A stretch of 64,000 nt of DNA. Origin: Pleomorphomonas oryzae DSM 16300 (GTDB taxonomy: Bacteria; Pseudomonadota; Alphaproteobacteria; Rhizobiales; Pleomorphomonadaceae). A program made the position numbers and the translations under genes. Positions 27,549-36,072 of this stretch are shown here, in pieces (positions within the stretch are counted from its first letter, which is position 1; each line of letters begins with the position of its first letter). Where the stretch lies: contig NZ_AUHB01000013.1 of the NCBI RefSeq assembly GCF_000422965.1, forward strand, positions 62,001 to 126,000, in the 5' to 3' direction. The notes under the pieces were generated by a model. It did no database searches, had not been told where the DNA came from, and saw only the letters and a program-made list of their open reading frames with translations.

Positions 27549-27573
27549 CGATCAGGTTGATTCAACCTGATCG
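27549..27573. repeat. 25-bp perfect palindrome
   Basis: CGATCAGGTTGA and TCAACCTGATCG flank one T. This sequence type (ATCAGGTTGAATCAACCTGA) resembles a palindrome I associate with rhizobial intergenic elements. Confidence 0.8.
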
Positions 27574-27598
27574 GCGGGTGCTCTGATCAGCAAGACAG

Positions 27599-27620
27599 GG
27601 GGCGCTTCGGCGCCCCTTTT
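27599..27620 (+). terminator. intrinsic terminator between hsp20 and the transglycosylase
   Basis: GGGGCGC-TTCG-GCGCCCC followed by TTTT is a canonical UUCG-loop terminator for plus-strand transcription from hsp20. It also lies 6 bp from the stop codon of the convergent transglycosylase gene. Confidence 0.92.
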
Positions 27621-27625
27621 GATCT

Positions 27626-28831
27626 CTATCTGAGAGCGGCGATCACTGCCTTATCGGGATAGCAGGTGACGGGAAGGCCATTCTTGGCCTGCCAGCGGCC
27701 GATGGCAACACGGGTACGGAAGCCGACCAGGCCATCGGTGGTGCCGACATCGTGCCCCATGCCCTCTAGCCGCTTCTGCACCGCCCTGACGTCGCTGCGC
27801 GTGAAGCCACTCACCTTGCCCCAGTCACCCCGGATCGTCTGCGCCCCGGTCAACCGGTCGCCGACCATGCCGATGGTCAGTGCGTAGACGTCGGATTCGT
27901 TATAGGCCTTCAGCACATAGAAATTGTCCGACACCAGGAAGGCCGGCCCCATCCGCCCGGCCGGCATCAGAAGATGCCCCAAGGGCCCGACATCGGCGCT
28001 GGCGAGCGGCCGGCCATCGGCGCGCGTCACCCCGGCCTTCACCCAGGCCGACAGCGATTGCCCCTGATCCGGCCCTTCCAGGCTGCACGGCACTGCGGCC
28101 GGCAGTTTCACCTCGACGCCCCAGGGCACGCCAGCCTTCCAGCCGCGCGATTTCAGGAAATGGCCGATCGAGGCGAGCACATCGGGCGTCGAGTTCCAGA
28201 TGTCGCGGCGGCCGTCGCCATCGCCGTCCACGGCGTCAGTGAGAAACTTGGTCGGCATGAACTGCGGCTGGCCGAGTGCGCCGGCCCAGGAGCTCTTCAT
28301 CGCAGCGCGCGTAATATGCTCCTGCTGCAGGATGACCAGCGCCGCCACCAGTTCGGGGAAGAACTCGTCGCGCCGCGAGCCCATATAGGCCTGTGTTGCC
28401 AGCGTACGGACGGCATCCTTCTCGATCCTGGCGGCGCCGAAGGCCGATTCCTTGCCCCAGACGGCGAGCACGATGCCGGCAGGCACGCCGGTTGCCCGCG
28501 CCGTCCGGTCGAGCACCGCCCGGTTGGCGGCAAGCCGCTTGCGGGCGCCGGCCGCCAGACCGTCGAGCTTGCCGTCGGCGAGATAGGAGGCCGGGCTCTG
28601 GAACTCGGCCTGGAAGGCGTTGCCGCCGCCGGTCGGCTTGAGATCTGGCAAGGAGAGATCGGGCTCCAGGCCGGTCACCGCCGCCTCGAAGGTGGCGCGC
28701 GTCACGCCGGAGGCCTGAGCAGCCGGCCAGACCTTGCTTTCAAACCAGCGGGAAAAGCCGGCGTCGGCCGCCGAGGCGCCATGGGGGGCGAGCGCCAGGG
28801 CGCTGGCGAAGAAAAGTGCGATTCGTTTCAT
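27626..28831 (-). CDS. lytic murein transglycosylase with PG-binding domain
   Basis: A 401-residue exported enzyme: signal peptide (KRIALFFASALALAPHGASA), then an MltB-type SLT domain with the catalytic Glu in VWGKESAFGA, ATQAYMGSRRDEFFPELVAAL, GALGQPQFMPTKFLTDAVDGDGDGRRDIW (in part: GALGQPQFMPTKF) and GHFLKSRGWKAGVPWG; residues ~340-400 are a PG_binding_1 domain (VRAVQKRLEGMGHDVGTTDGLVGFRTRVAI, quoted in part). It cleaves glycan strands to 1,6-anhydro ends in the periplasm. ATG 28831 is chosen because the signal peptide starts there; an open frame of 53 codons upstream has no coding look. Confidence 0.92.
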   Translation of the reverse strand: MKRIALFFASALALAPHGASAADAGFSRWFESKVWPAAQASGVTRATFEAAVTGLEPDLSLPDLKPTGGGNAFQAEFQSPASYLADGKLDGLAAGARKRLAANRAVLDRTARATGVPAGIVLAVWGKESAFGAARIEKDAVRTLATQAYMGSRRDEFFPELVAALVILQQEHITRAAMKSSWAGALGQPQFMPTKFLTDAVDGDGDGRRDIWNSTPDVLASIGHFLKSRGWKAGVPWGVEVKLPAAVPCSLEGPDQGQSLSAWVKAGVTRADGRPLASADVGPLGHLLMPAGRMGPAFLVSDNFYVLKAYNESDVYALTIGMVGDRLTGAQTIRGDWGKVSGFTRSDVRAVQKRLEGMGHDVGTTDGLVGFRTRVAIGRWQAKNGLPVTCYPDKAVIAALR

Positions 28832-29016
28832 CACCGGATGGAATCCCCCTTGCGGCCGGGGGTCAATGGCCGGCCGGCAAGCCGCCGTCGGCGTGCAGTT
28901 TTGGCGCCCCGTCAAGCCTCGCCGGCAAAGGGTCATTACGGGGGCAATGGCGCTTGACAGCCCCCCGCCCCCGCCCTTATATCGGCGCACTTTCCGCCGG
29001 CCAGCCGGTGGGTCGT

Positions 29017-29093
29017 GGCAGTGTAGCTCAGTTGGTTAGAGCGACGGACTCATAACCCGTAGGTCGGCGGTTCGATTCCGCCCGCTGCTACCA
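29017..29093 (+). tRNA. tRNA-Met (CAT)
   Basis: A complete 77-nt cloverleaf: acceptor GGCAGTG/CGCTGCT, D arm GCTC...GAGC, anticodon loop CTCATAA with anticodon CAT, T arm GGCGG-TTCGATT-CCGCC and an encoded CCA end. The acceptor starts with a pairing base, so it is elongator Met (or a CAT-anticodon tRNA-Ile2, which cannot be excluded by eye). Confidence 0.92.
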
Positions 29094-29190
29094 CTTCTCA
29101 TCATCCCAATTCCTCATCGTCTTGCAACCTTCGCGTTTCATCTGTCACATTCCCCATCCATAACGGGATCGATGCGACGAGGAGGATACG

Positions 29191-29967
29191 ATGCGACATC
29201 AGGACGGTAGTGCCGGCGATGCCGATTACGGCCGGATCGGACAATCCTATAGCGCCTATCGCCAACCGGATCCGCGTATCGCCGCCATGATCGCCGACGC
29301 GCTTGGCCCGGCGAAAACCGTGCTCAACGTCGGGGCCGGCGCCGGCTCCTACGAGCCTAGAGATCGCGAGGTCACCCCAGTCGAACCCTCTGCCTCGATG
29401 CGGGCGCAACGTCCGGCGCACCTGGCGCCAGCCATCGACGCCACCGCCGAGCACCTGCCGTTTGCCGACGACAGTTTCGACGCGGCCATGGCGAGCTTCA
29501 CCATTCACCAGTGGGCCGACCTTGCCGCCGGCCTCAAGGAAGTGCGCCGCGTGACGCGCGGCCCGGTGGTGATCCTCACCTGCGACCCCAATGAAGTCGA
29601 AGCCTTCTGGCTGAACGATTATGCCCCGAAGGTGCTGGCCACCGAAGCGCGCCGCTATCCCTCCTTCGACAAGGTGGCCGACGGCCTCGGCACGCCGATC
29701 GAGCGCATCGCCGTGCCCGTCCCCTTCGATTGCCATGATGGTTTCAACGAAGCCTATTACGGCCGGCCGGAAAGGCTGCTCGAACCGGCGGCCCGCCTCT
29801 CCTGCTCGGCCTGGAGCTTCATCACCCCCGACGAGGCAAACGCCGCCGTCGCCCAGCTCGCCGCCGACCTCAAATCCGGCGCCTGGGACGCCAAATACGG
29901 CGCGCTGCGCCACCAGCCCACCTACCTCGGCTCGCTCTACCTGTTGGTGTCGCAGCGACAGGGTTGA
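29191..29967 (+). CDS. class I SAM-dependent methyltransferase
   Basis: A 258-residue methyltransferase of the UbiE/COQ5-like (Methyltransf_11) type. Motif I is VLNVGAGAGSYEP, followed by the acidic-loop region VEPSASM, ATAEHLPFADDSFDAAMASFTIHQW and a VVILTCDPNEVEAFW strand. The substrate is unknown. The C-terminal half (ERLLEPAARLSCSAW) is typical of a family common in actinobacteria and rhizobia. GAGGAGG precedes the ATG. It ends 21 bp before the convergent CFA-type gene. Confidence 0.87.
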   Translation: MRHQDGSAGDADYGRIGQSYSAYRQPDPRIAAMIADALGPAKTVLNVGAGAGSYEPRDREVTPVEPSASMRAQRPAHLAPAIDATAEHLPFADDSFDAAMASFTIHQWADLAAGLKEVRRVTRGPVVILTCDPNEVEAFWLNDYAPKVLATEARRYPSFDKVADGLGTPIERIAVPVPFDCHDGFNEAYYGRPERLLEPAARLSCSAWSFITPDEANAAVAQLAADLKSGAWDAKYGALRHQPTYLGSLYLLVSQRQG

Positions 29968-29988
29968 TCCAGATGGGGAGTCCCGCCC

Positions 29989-31221
29989 TTAACTCTGCAC
30001 CGGTTCCAGCGCGTAAAGGCTGACGTTGATGCGGCCGGTGCGGAAGCCCGCCTCGCAATAGGCGAGGTAGTAGGTCCACAGGCGCTTGAAGGCGGCGGAA
30101 TAGCCGAGGTCGGCGATGCGTGGCCAGGCTGCCTCGAAGCGCTGCCGCCAGTCGGCCAGCGTCTTGGCGTAGGAGAGGCCGAAGTCGAGGCTGTCGCGCA
30201 GGGCAAAGCCGGCCTCGGCGGCCACCTTGGCGAACATCGCCTTGCTCGGCAGCATGCCACCGGGGAATACCATGGTCTGGATCATGTCGGGATGGGCGCG
30301 ATAATGCTCGAAGCGATCGTCAGCGATGGTGATCACCTGCACCACCGCCCGGCCGCCCGGCTTCAGCGCATCCCGCAGCTTGTCGAAATAGCCGCGCCAA
30401 TAGGCCTCGCCCACCGCCTCGAACATCTCGATCGACACGATGCGGTCGTAGCGCCCCTCGACGTCGCGATAGTCGCGCAGTTCCAGCGCCACCCGCTCCG
30501 CAAGGCCGCGCTCGCGCACCATGTCCTGGCCGATGGCGAGCTGGGCCGGCGACAGCGTGATGCCGTCCACCGAGCGGGCGCCGGCTTCGACGAGATAGGC
30601 GGCGAGCCCGCCCCAGCCGCAACCGATCTCCAGCACCGATGGGCCGCCGTCGAGGTGGAGCATGTCGACGATGCGTTGAAACTTGCGCTTCTGGGCGGCT
30701 TCGAGATCGTCGCCCTCCTCATAAAGCGCCGAGGAATAGACCATCTGCCGGTCGAGCCATTCGGCATAGAAGGCGTTGCCGAGGTCGTAATGGGCCATGA
30801 TGTTGCGCCGGCTGCCGCTCTTGGAGTTGCGGCGCATCAGCATGAACAGGCGCCGCGCCAGGCGGATCGGCATGGATGCCTCGGCCGCGGTCACCAGCGT
30901 ATCGAGATTGTCGGCACACAGCGTGACGAAGGCGACGAGATCGGGCGTATCCCAATCACCATCGACATAGGACTCGGCGAAGCCGACGTCGCCGCCGGTC
31001 AGCAGCCGGCTGATGGCCCGCCAGCGCTGAATGTGGAGCTCGGCTACAACACCGGGCAGATCGCCGCCGGCAGCCAGTTGCGTGCCGTCGGGCAACAGCA
31101 CGGTAAGGCGCCCACGGTGAACGTGGGTCAGAAGACGCCTGACGAAGGCGACGCGCAGCCGGGTCGGCAATGCCAAGCCGACGATCGAGGGCAGGATCAT
31201 GGAGGTCGACACTGACGTCAT
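29989..31221 (-). CDS. cyclopropane-fatty-acyl-phospholipid synthase family methyltransferase
   Basis: A 410-residue CFA-synthase-family enzyme, which transfers a methyl(ene) group from SAM to double bonds of membrane lipids. N-terminal ~130 residues form the lipid-binding part; [36 protein letters not shown] and motif [13 protein letters not shown], with [15 protein letters not shown] and the C-terminal [11 protein letters not shown], are characteristic (short pieces quoted). The start is ATG 31221, overlapping the TGA of the DUF1365 gene. In Rhodobacter a comparable gene belongs to the RpoE/ChrR regulon and such enzymes have been linked to furan fatty acids; which product arises here is open. 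Confidence 0.9.
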   Translation of the reverse strand: MTSVSTSMILPSIVGLALPTRLRVAFVRRLLTHVHRGRLTVLLPDGTQLAAGGDLPGVVAELHIQRWRAISRLLTGGDVGFAESYVDGDWDTPDLVAFVTLCADNLDTLVTAAEASMPIRLARRLFMLMRRNSKSGSRRNIMAHYDLGNAFYAEWLDRQMVYSSALYEEGDDLEAAQKRKFQRIVDMLHLDGGPSVLEIGCGWGGLAAYLVEAGARSVDGITLSPAQLAIGQDMVRERGLAERVALELRDYRDVEGRYDRIVSIEMFEAVGEAYWRGYFDKLRDALKPGGRAVVQVITIADDRFEHYRAHPDMIQTMVFPGGMLPSKAMFAKVAAEAGFALRDSLDFGLSYAKTLADWRQRFEAAWPRIADLGYSAAFKRLWTYYLAYCEAGFRTGRINVSLYALEPVQS

Positions 31222-31994
31222 CCGGATGACCTTTCCGTTGGATTGAACCCCTTGGGGCCGCCACCGGGGCGAGAATGGAAGGGGATGCGCTTGCGCCACA
31301 GCTTCAGCGCCTCCCAATGGATGCCAGCCACCACCTTCAGCGTCATCAGCGGGAAGCGGACGAGCAGGCGAGCGATGGCGCGGTCGTTCAGCGGCTGACG
31401 CGTCAGCGACATCGACGCGGTCAGCATCAGGCCGTCGCCATCGTGATCCTCGATGGCGATGGTAAAGCGTTCGGCCGGTGGCTTGACGTGGAAGCGGTAG
31501 CGCATCTCCATCGGCAGGAAGGGCGAGACGTAGAACGCCTTCTCCGCCGCCTGATGGATGGTGCCGGCCGTCTCGGGCGCGACATCCTCGGCGTAATGAT
31601 GCATGCCGCCGAAGGTGTTGCGTACCTCGTAGACGATCGACGCGAGACGGCCGTCGGCGTTGCGGCAGAAATAGACGCTGAGCGGATTGAACACGAAACC
31701 GAGAAGGCGTGGCATGGCGATCAGCGCCACCTCGGACCCGTCCCAGGCAAGCCCCCGCGCCTCGGCAAGCCGCCGGATGCGCGCAGCAAGCCTGCCCTCC
31801 CCGGCCGGCCCGTGGTCGGCCTCGTGAAAGGACAGGACATTCCAGCCGTTGACCGACAGCAGGCGGCTCGCGTGCTGAAGCTCGTCCAGCCGATCGAGAT
31901 CGGCATGCAGCATGTAGACGCCGTATTTGAGGTTGTGGACGGCCGGGCGCAGACGCCGGTGCAGCACATCGCCGAGATAGAGGGCGTGCGTCAT
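31218..31994 (-). CDS. DUF1365-domain protein
   Basis: A 258-residue DUF1365 protein. Motifs seen: [24 protein letters not shown] near the start, [11 protein letters not shown] in the middle, and [13 protein letters not shown]. The biochemical role is not established; the family nearly always accompanies an FAD oxidoreductase and a CFA-type synthase, suggesting action on lipids. Its ATG 31994 overlaps the TGA of the oxidoreductase and its own TGA overlaps the CFA start, so all three are translationally coupled. Confidence 0.9.
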   Translation of the reverse strand: MTHALYLGDVLHRRLRPAVHNLKYGVYMLHADLDRLDELQHASRLLSVNGWNVLSFHEADHGPAGEGRLAARIRRLAEARGLAWDGSEVALIAMPRLLGFVFNPLSVYFCRNADGRLASIVYEVRNTFGGMHHYAEDVAPETAGTIHQAAEKAFYVSPFLPMEMRYRFHVKPPAERFTIAIEDHDGDGLMLTASMSLTRQPLNDRAIARLLVRFPLMTLKVVAGIHWEALKLWRKRIPFHSRPGGGPKGFNPTERSSG

Positions 31995-33334
31995 TCCGCA
32001 GCCTCTTGCCAAGTCCCGGGACCGATGTGGATACGGCCGGACTCGTTCTCCACCGACCATGGCCGTCGCACGCCGCCCATCGCCTCGGCGGCGGCAAGGC
32101 CGGCCTGCAGGCCATCCTCGTGGAAGCCGGCCCCGAAATAGGCGCCGGCGAACCAGGTGTTGCCACCGCCCTGCAGGGACCAGAGCTGTTTCTGGGCCTC
32201 GATCGCCGCCTGATCGAACAGTGGGTGCTCGTAGGTGAAGGTGCGATAGACGCTTTCCGCGCGCGGTTCGATCAGCGGGTTGAGCGTCACGAACAGCGGC
32301 ACCGAGGGGTCGATGTGCTGCAGCCGATTCATCCAGTAGGTCACCGACGGGCCGGCCGAGTGGTCGCTGGTGGCAATGTAGTTCCAAGCCGCCCAGGCCG
32401 CCCGTCGCCGCGGCATCAAGCGCTCGTCGGCATGCAGGACGGTGTGGTTGCGGCTGTAGCGGAAGGCGCCCAGCACGCGCCGCTCCGCCTCGGTCGGCGT
32501 CCTGATCACCTTGAGCGCCTGATCGGCATGGCAGGCGAGCAGCACCTTGTCGAAGCGGCGCCGGCTGGCACCGTCTTCGATCACCACGCCAGCCGCCGAC
32601 CGCTCGATGATATTGACGTCGCGGCCGATCAGGATGCGTCCGGCAAGCGGTTCGGAGAGGCGTACGACATAGGCGCGGCTGCCGCCTTTCACCGTCCGCC
32701 ACTGCGGCCGGTTGCGCAGCCTCAACAGTCCATGGTTGTCGCAGAAGCGGATGAAGGCCTCGGCCGGGTAGGCACCGACCTCGGCGGCCGGCGTCGACCA
32801 GATGGCCGCCGCCATCGGATAGAGATGATCCTCACGGAAGGCGCGGCCATAGCGGTTGGCGTCGAGATAGGCGGCCAGCGTCATGCCGTCGAGCCGGCCG
32901 AGATCGCGCGGCGCCTGCCGGTAGAAGCGCAGGAGGTCGATGATCATGGAATAGAAGCGCGGCCGCAGCATGTTGGACGGCTGGGCGATCAGGCCGGCGA
33001 AGTCGGAGCCGGCATATTCGAGACGGCCGCCATCGATCGACACGGCAAACGACATGTCGGTCGGCTCGGTGGCGACGCCGAGATGGGCGAACAGGGCGAT
33101 TAGGTTGGGATAGGTGGCGTCATTGTAGACGATGAAGCCGGTATCGACGGGAATGGAGGCACCATCGGTCGGAGCCAGCACGGTATTGCTGTGGCCGCCG
33201 AGCCGCCGGTCGATCTCATAGAGCGTGACGTTGTGGCGTTCGGCGAGCAGCCAGGCAGCCGACAGACCCGAAATGCCCGACCCGATCACGGCGATGTCTA
33301 GCCGTTTTCCGGAGGACCGCTTGCTTTCGCTCAT
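31991..33334 (-). CDS. FAD-dependent amine-oxidase-like oxidoreductase
   Basis: A 447-residue flavoprotein with the N-terminal dinucleotide motif [19 protein letters not shown] and GGHSNTV, typical of the NAD(P)-binding-8/amine oxidase families. Middle and C-terminal parts include [19 protein letters not shown] and [15 protein letters not shown]; the end [31 protein letters not shown] (in part) is the usual flavin-binding closing. In this gene set it is thought to oxidise a membrane lipid, but no reaction is proven. Start ATG 33334. It is the first gene of a three-gene operon under a TGATCC-type promoter. Confidence 0.9.
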   Translation of the reverse strand: MSESKRSSGKRLDIAVIGSGISGLSAAWLLAERHNVTLYEIDRRLGGHSNTVLAPTDGASIPVDTGFIVYNDATYPNLIALFAHLGVATEPTDMSFAVSIDGGRLEYAGSDFAGLIAQPSNMLRPRFYSMIIDLLRFYRQAPRDLGRLDGMTLAAYLDANRYGRAFREDHLYPMAAAIWSTPAAEVGAYPAEAFIRFCDNHGLLRLRNRPQWRTVKGGSRAYVVRLSEPLAGRILIGRDVNIIERSAAGVVIEDGASRRRFDKVLLACHADQALKVIRTPTEAERRVLGAFRYSRNHTVLHADERLMPRRRAAWAAWNYIATSDHSAGPSVTYWMNRLQHIDPSVPLFVTLNPLIEPRAESVYRTFTYEHPLFDQAAIEAQKQLWSLQGGGNTWFAGAYFGAGFHEDGLQAGLAAAEAMGGVRRPWSVENESGRIHIGPGTWQEAAE

Positions 33335-33370
33335 GTGAACTCCACTGGCCCTGAAATAACTCGACAAACC

Positions 33371-33400
33371 ATTCTACGTTGGGCCCATTGCGCAGGATCA
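33371..33400 (-). promoter_or_regulatory. RpoE/ECF-type promoter for the FAD-DUF1365-CFA operon
   Basis: Read on the minus strand: -35 TGATCC (33400-33395), 18-bp spacer, -10 TAGAAT (33376-33371). The -35 element and spacer match those of the promoter facing the other way at 33451-33480. Leader to the FAD gene is ~30 bp. Confidence 0.82.
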
Positions 33401-33450
33401 CCGGTGCGGTAACGAATTTGATCGTGAGGCCACGCCAGCGCCCCGTTGAG

Positions 33451-33480
33451 TGATCCGTTGCGGGGACCGGCGCGTAGAAG
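33451..33480 (+). promoter_or_regulatory. RpoE/ECF-type autoregulatory promoter
   Basis: TGATCC (33451-33456), 18-bp spacer, TAGAAG (33475-33480). It resembles the RpoE promoter described in Rhodobacter sphaeroides (TGATCC at -35). It lies ~70 bp before rpoE and is probably the autoregulatory promoter. Confidence 0.83.
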
Positions 33481-33547
33481 AGGCATGAGACGTGGACGGG
33501 CGAACTCTTTTCCTGTGCAAGCAACCTTTGAGACGGCGGTCAGTTCC

Positions 33548-34126
33548 ATGAGACCAGCCGACGCAGCGGTTGAACCCCTCGATGCTGCGGAAGCGGCGCA
33601 CCTCGTCGCGGCCATCGCCGAGGCAGGCGACCGGCAGGCCTTTGCCCGGCTGTTCGCCTTCTATGCGCCGCGTCTCAAGTCCTTCCTGTCCCGGCAGGGT
33701 TTCGGCGCATCGGACTGCGACGACCTGATCCAGGACACCATGCTGACCGTCTGGCGCAAGGCCGGCCAGTTCGATGCCGAGGCCGGCGCCGTTTCCACCT
33801 GGATGTTCACCATCTGTCGCAACCTCGGCATCGACCGACGCCGCCGGCAGGGCCGCCGTCTCAAAAACGACCTGCCACCGATGAGCGACATCGACCCCAG
33901 CCCGTCGGCCGAGGGCGAGATCATCAGCCGCGAGAACGAGAGCCGGGTGCGCCGCGCCCTCGACCAGTTGCCTAGCGAACAGGCGGCGGTGATCTCCCTC
34001 TCCTTCTTCTCCCAATCGCCGCAGACCGAAATCGCGAAATCGCTCGGCATCCCGCTCGGCACCGTCAAGTCGCGCGTCCGCCTCGCCATGAACCGCCTGC
34101 GCCAACTCCTCGACGAGCCGTCATGA
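33548..34126 (+). CDS. rpoE: RNA polymerase ECF sigma factor RpoE (ECF11-like)
   Basis: A 192-residue group IV sigma factor. Region 2: FARLFAFYAPRLKSFLSRQGF, DCDDLIQDTMLTVWRKAGQFD and STWMFTICRNLGIDRRRR; region 4: ALDQLPSEQAAVISLSFFSQSPQTEIAKSLGIPLGTVKSRVRLAMNRLR (in parts). Its partner chrR begins inside its stop codon (ATGA overlap), as in the RpoE-ChrR system of Rhodobacter sphaeroides that reacts to singlet oxygen. ATG 33548 is chosen because the homology begins there; in-frame starts at 33446 and 33485 are possible but less likely. Promoter-type sites TGATCC lie upstream. Confidence 0.93.
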   Translation: MRPADAAVEPLDAAEAAHLVAAIAEAGDRQAFARLFAFYAPRLKSFLSRQGFGASDCDDLIQDTMLTVWRKAGQFDAEAGAVSTWMFTICRNLGIDRRRRQGRRLKNDLPPMSDIDPSPSAEGEIISRENESRVRRALDQLPSEQAAVISLSFFSQSPQTEIAKSLGIPLGTVKSRVRLAMNRLRQLLDEPS

Positions 34127-34770
34127 CCTTGAGCCGCCACCCAAGCCCCGAACTCATCGCCCGCTATGTGGCCGGATCGCTGTCGCCCAGCGCCGCGCTG
34201 GTGGTGGAAAGCCACCTTTCGCTCTGCGACACCTGCGCCACCGATCACCTGGACATGCTGGCGCTCGGTGGCTCGCTCCTCGAACGCCTGTCGCCTTCCG
34301 AACTCGACGCCCGGCTGTTCGAGCGGACGCTGGCCCGGCTGGATGAGAAGCGCCCCGCCGCCGCCCCGCCGGCGCCGCGATCGGTTCGCGACCTCGGCAT
34401 CAAGCTGCCGGCGCCCATCGCCGAGCGGGCAACTTCCGGCTGGCGCTGGATGGGGCCGGGCATGGCCTATGCCCGCCTCGACGTGCCGGAGGACTCGCGC
34501 ACCAATCTGGTGCTGCTGAAGATCGCCGCTGGCAGGCGCATCCCCACCCACGGCCATTCCGGCGAGGAGCTGACGCTGGTGCTGCAGGGCGCCTTCGAGG
34601 ACGAGCACGGGCGGGTGGCCGCCGGTGATCTCGCCGAGGAGGATGACGACACCCACCACACGCCGGTGGTGACCGGCGAGGAGACCTGCATCTGCCTCGC
34701 CTCCATCGAGGGGCGGCTCCGGCCGCATGGCTTGATCGCCCGCCTCATCAGCCCGCTGATCGGACTATAG
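34123..34770 (+). CDS. chrR: ChrR-family zinc-binding anti-sigma factor
   Basis: A 215-residue anti-sigma factor. The N-terminal zinc-binding site has His6, His31, Cys35 and Cys38 (HPSPE, ESHLSLCDTC), the same numbering as Rhodobacter ChrR. The C-terminal cupin (~110-200) has IPTHGHSGEELTLVLQG with His143, His145, Glu149 and DTHHTPV with His178/179, the second metal site, again like ChrR apart from a 2-residue offset. ChrR holds RpoE inactive and releases it on singlet oxygen. The gene is coupled to rpoE and lies 2 bp before the DUF1295 gene. All sensor residues appear intact. Confidence 0.94.
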   Translation: MTLSRHPSPELIARYVAGSLSPSAALVVESHLSLCDTCATDHLDMLALGGSLLERLSPSELDARLFERTLARLDEKRPAAAPPAPRSVRDLGIKLPAPIAERATSGWRWMGPGMAYARLDVPEDSRTNLVLLKIAAGRRIPTHGHSGEELTLVLQGAFEDEHGRVAAGDLAEEDDDTHHTPVVTGEETCICLASIEGRLRPHGLIARLISPLIGL

Positions 34771-34772
34771 CC

Positions 34773-35579
34773 ATGTGGACCGGCGCCCTGCTCTCGCTTG
34801 GCATTCTGGTGGTGGCGATGAGCGCGGCCTGGGCCATTGCCGAGCGCACGCGCCGCTCCGGCTTCATCGACGGCATCTGGGCATTGGCAACCGGCGTCGC
34901 CACGCTGGTGCTGATCCTTGTCCTGCCGCCGCCCATTGGGCGCCCGCTGATCGTCGCCCTTCTGATCGCCATCTGGGCCGTGCGGCTCAGCCGGCATCTG
35001 GTGGGACGCACGTTCCGCGCCGCCAGCGACGACCCGCGCTATGCCGCGCTTCGGCACGACTGGGGGGAGCATGCGGCGCGTCAGCTTTTCCTTTTCCTGC
35101 AGATGCAGGCCGTCGCCGGCTGGCTGCTGGCGTTGGCGGCCGGCACCGCCGCAGCGCGCACCGGCCCGCTCGGCTGGCAGGATGGCCTCGGCGCCACCAT
35201 CGCGCTGATGGCCCTCGCCGGCGAATGGCAGGCCGACCGCACGCTCGCCGCCTTCCGGCGCGAACAGTCCGGCAAGGTGTGCGATCGCGGCCTCTGGGGC
35301 TGGTCGCGCCATCCCAATTACTTCTTCGAATGGCTGTTCTGGGTTGGCATCGCGGTGCTCGGCATCAGCGGCATCACTTGGCAGACCGGCCTGGTGCTGA
35401 TCGCGCCGATCTCCATCTACTGGCTGCTGGTGCACGTCTCCGGCATTCCGCCGCTGGAGCGGCACATGCTCGAAAGCCGGGGCGAGGCGTTCCGCGCCTA
35501 TCAGGCCCGCGTCTCACCCTTCTTTCCCTGGCCTGCCAAATCGGCTCAGGCGGAGAGCCAGCGCGACAGCACCAGATAA
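34773..35579 (+). CDS. DUF1295 family membrane protein (steroid-reductase-like)
   Basis: A 268-residue, multi-TM protein of the DUF1295/ICMT superfamily. The C-terminal half holds the signature WGWSRHPNYFFEWLFWVG and ERHMLESRGEAFRAYQARVSPFFPW (in part), the conserved region with the membrane-located NADPH/SAM-type active site of steroid 5-alpha-reductase and Lpmt-like enzymes. Exact reaction unknown; the RpoE-ChrR context suggests lipid modification. It starts 2 bp after chrR and so belongs to the rpoE-chrR operon. Its 3' end overlaps the convergent DUF2177 gene by 34 bp. Confidence 0.9.
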   Translation: MWTGALLSLGILVVAMSAAWAIAERTRRSGFIDGIWALATGVATLVLILVLPPPIGRPLIVALLIAIWAVRLSRHLVGRTFRAASDDPRYAALRHDWGEHAARQLFLFLQMQAVAGWLLALAAGTAAARTGPLGWQDGLGATIALMALAGEWQADRTLAAFRREQSGKVCDRGLWGWSRHPNYFFEWLFWVGIAVLGISGITWQTGLVLIAPISIYWLLVHVSGIPPLERHMLESRGEAFRAYQARVSPFFPWPAKSAQAESQRDSTR

Positions 35580-35953
35580 CTGATGGTCGCGGCAAGGCCG
35601 CTGGCAATGGTTCCCCAGGCGAGGTCGACGACGGTGATCACCATCGGCCAGGCCCGCACGGTCGCCTGATTGGTCAGGTCGTAAGTGGCATAGGCGACAA
35701 AGCCCAGCGCCGCGCCGGATATCAGGGCGGTCGACCATTTTCCTGAGGCAAGCGCCGGCTGGATGGCAAAATAGCCGAGGCCGGCGGCATAGATCAGGTA
35801 GAAGATCACCGCCGGCACCGGCTGGAAGGGATCGGCGACAAGGTCGCCCATCGCCGGTTTGTAGAGGCGCGGCACCATGGTGCCGAGCCAGATGGCGTCA
35901 AGCGCCAGAAAGCTGATCAGTCCGGCGGCGTAGATAGCAATGGCATTGGGCAT
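35546..35953 (-). CDS. DUF2177 family membrane protein
   Basis: A 135-residue protein with four TM helices (AIYAAGLISFLALDAIWLG, AVIFYLIYAAGLGYFAI, TALISGAALGFVAYATYDLTNQAT, ITVVDLAWGTIASGLAATISYLV; quoted in part). The DUF2177 signature DAIWLG, FYLIYAAGLGYF and TYDLTNQAT is clear; function is unknown. Start ATG 35953 has GGAG upstream. A TGATCT-N18-TAATGA element at 35974-36003 puts it in the same predicted regulon as rpoE. It overlaps DUF1295 tail-to-tail. Confidence 0.9.
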   Translation of the reverse strand: MPNAIAIYAAGLISFLALDAIWLGTMVPRLYKPAMGDLVADPFQPVPAVIFYLIYAAGLGYFAIQPALASGKWSTALISGAALGFVAYATYDLTNQATVRAWPMVITVVDLAWGTIASGLAATISYLVLSRWLSA

Positions 35954-35973
35954 GACGGTCTCCGTGTCCGAGC

Positions 35974-36003
35974 TCATTACGTTGTCAAGCGCCGTTCAGA
36001 TCA
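35974..36003 (-). promoter_or_regulatory. RpoE/ECF-type promoter for the DUF2177 gene
   Basis: On the minus strand: TGATCT (36003-35998), 18-bp spacer, TAATGA (35979-35974), with a short ~20-bp leader that contains GGAG before ATG 35953. It has the same spacer as the two promoters in the rpoE intergenic region. Confidence 0.68.
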
Positions 36004-36072
36004 GCGGCCCGGCAAGATTCATCTCACCGGGCCGCGACCGTCGCCCCCATTCAAATGCCGCAACCGTCCGGC

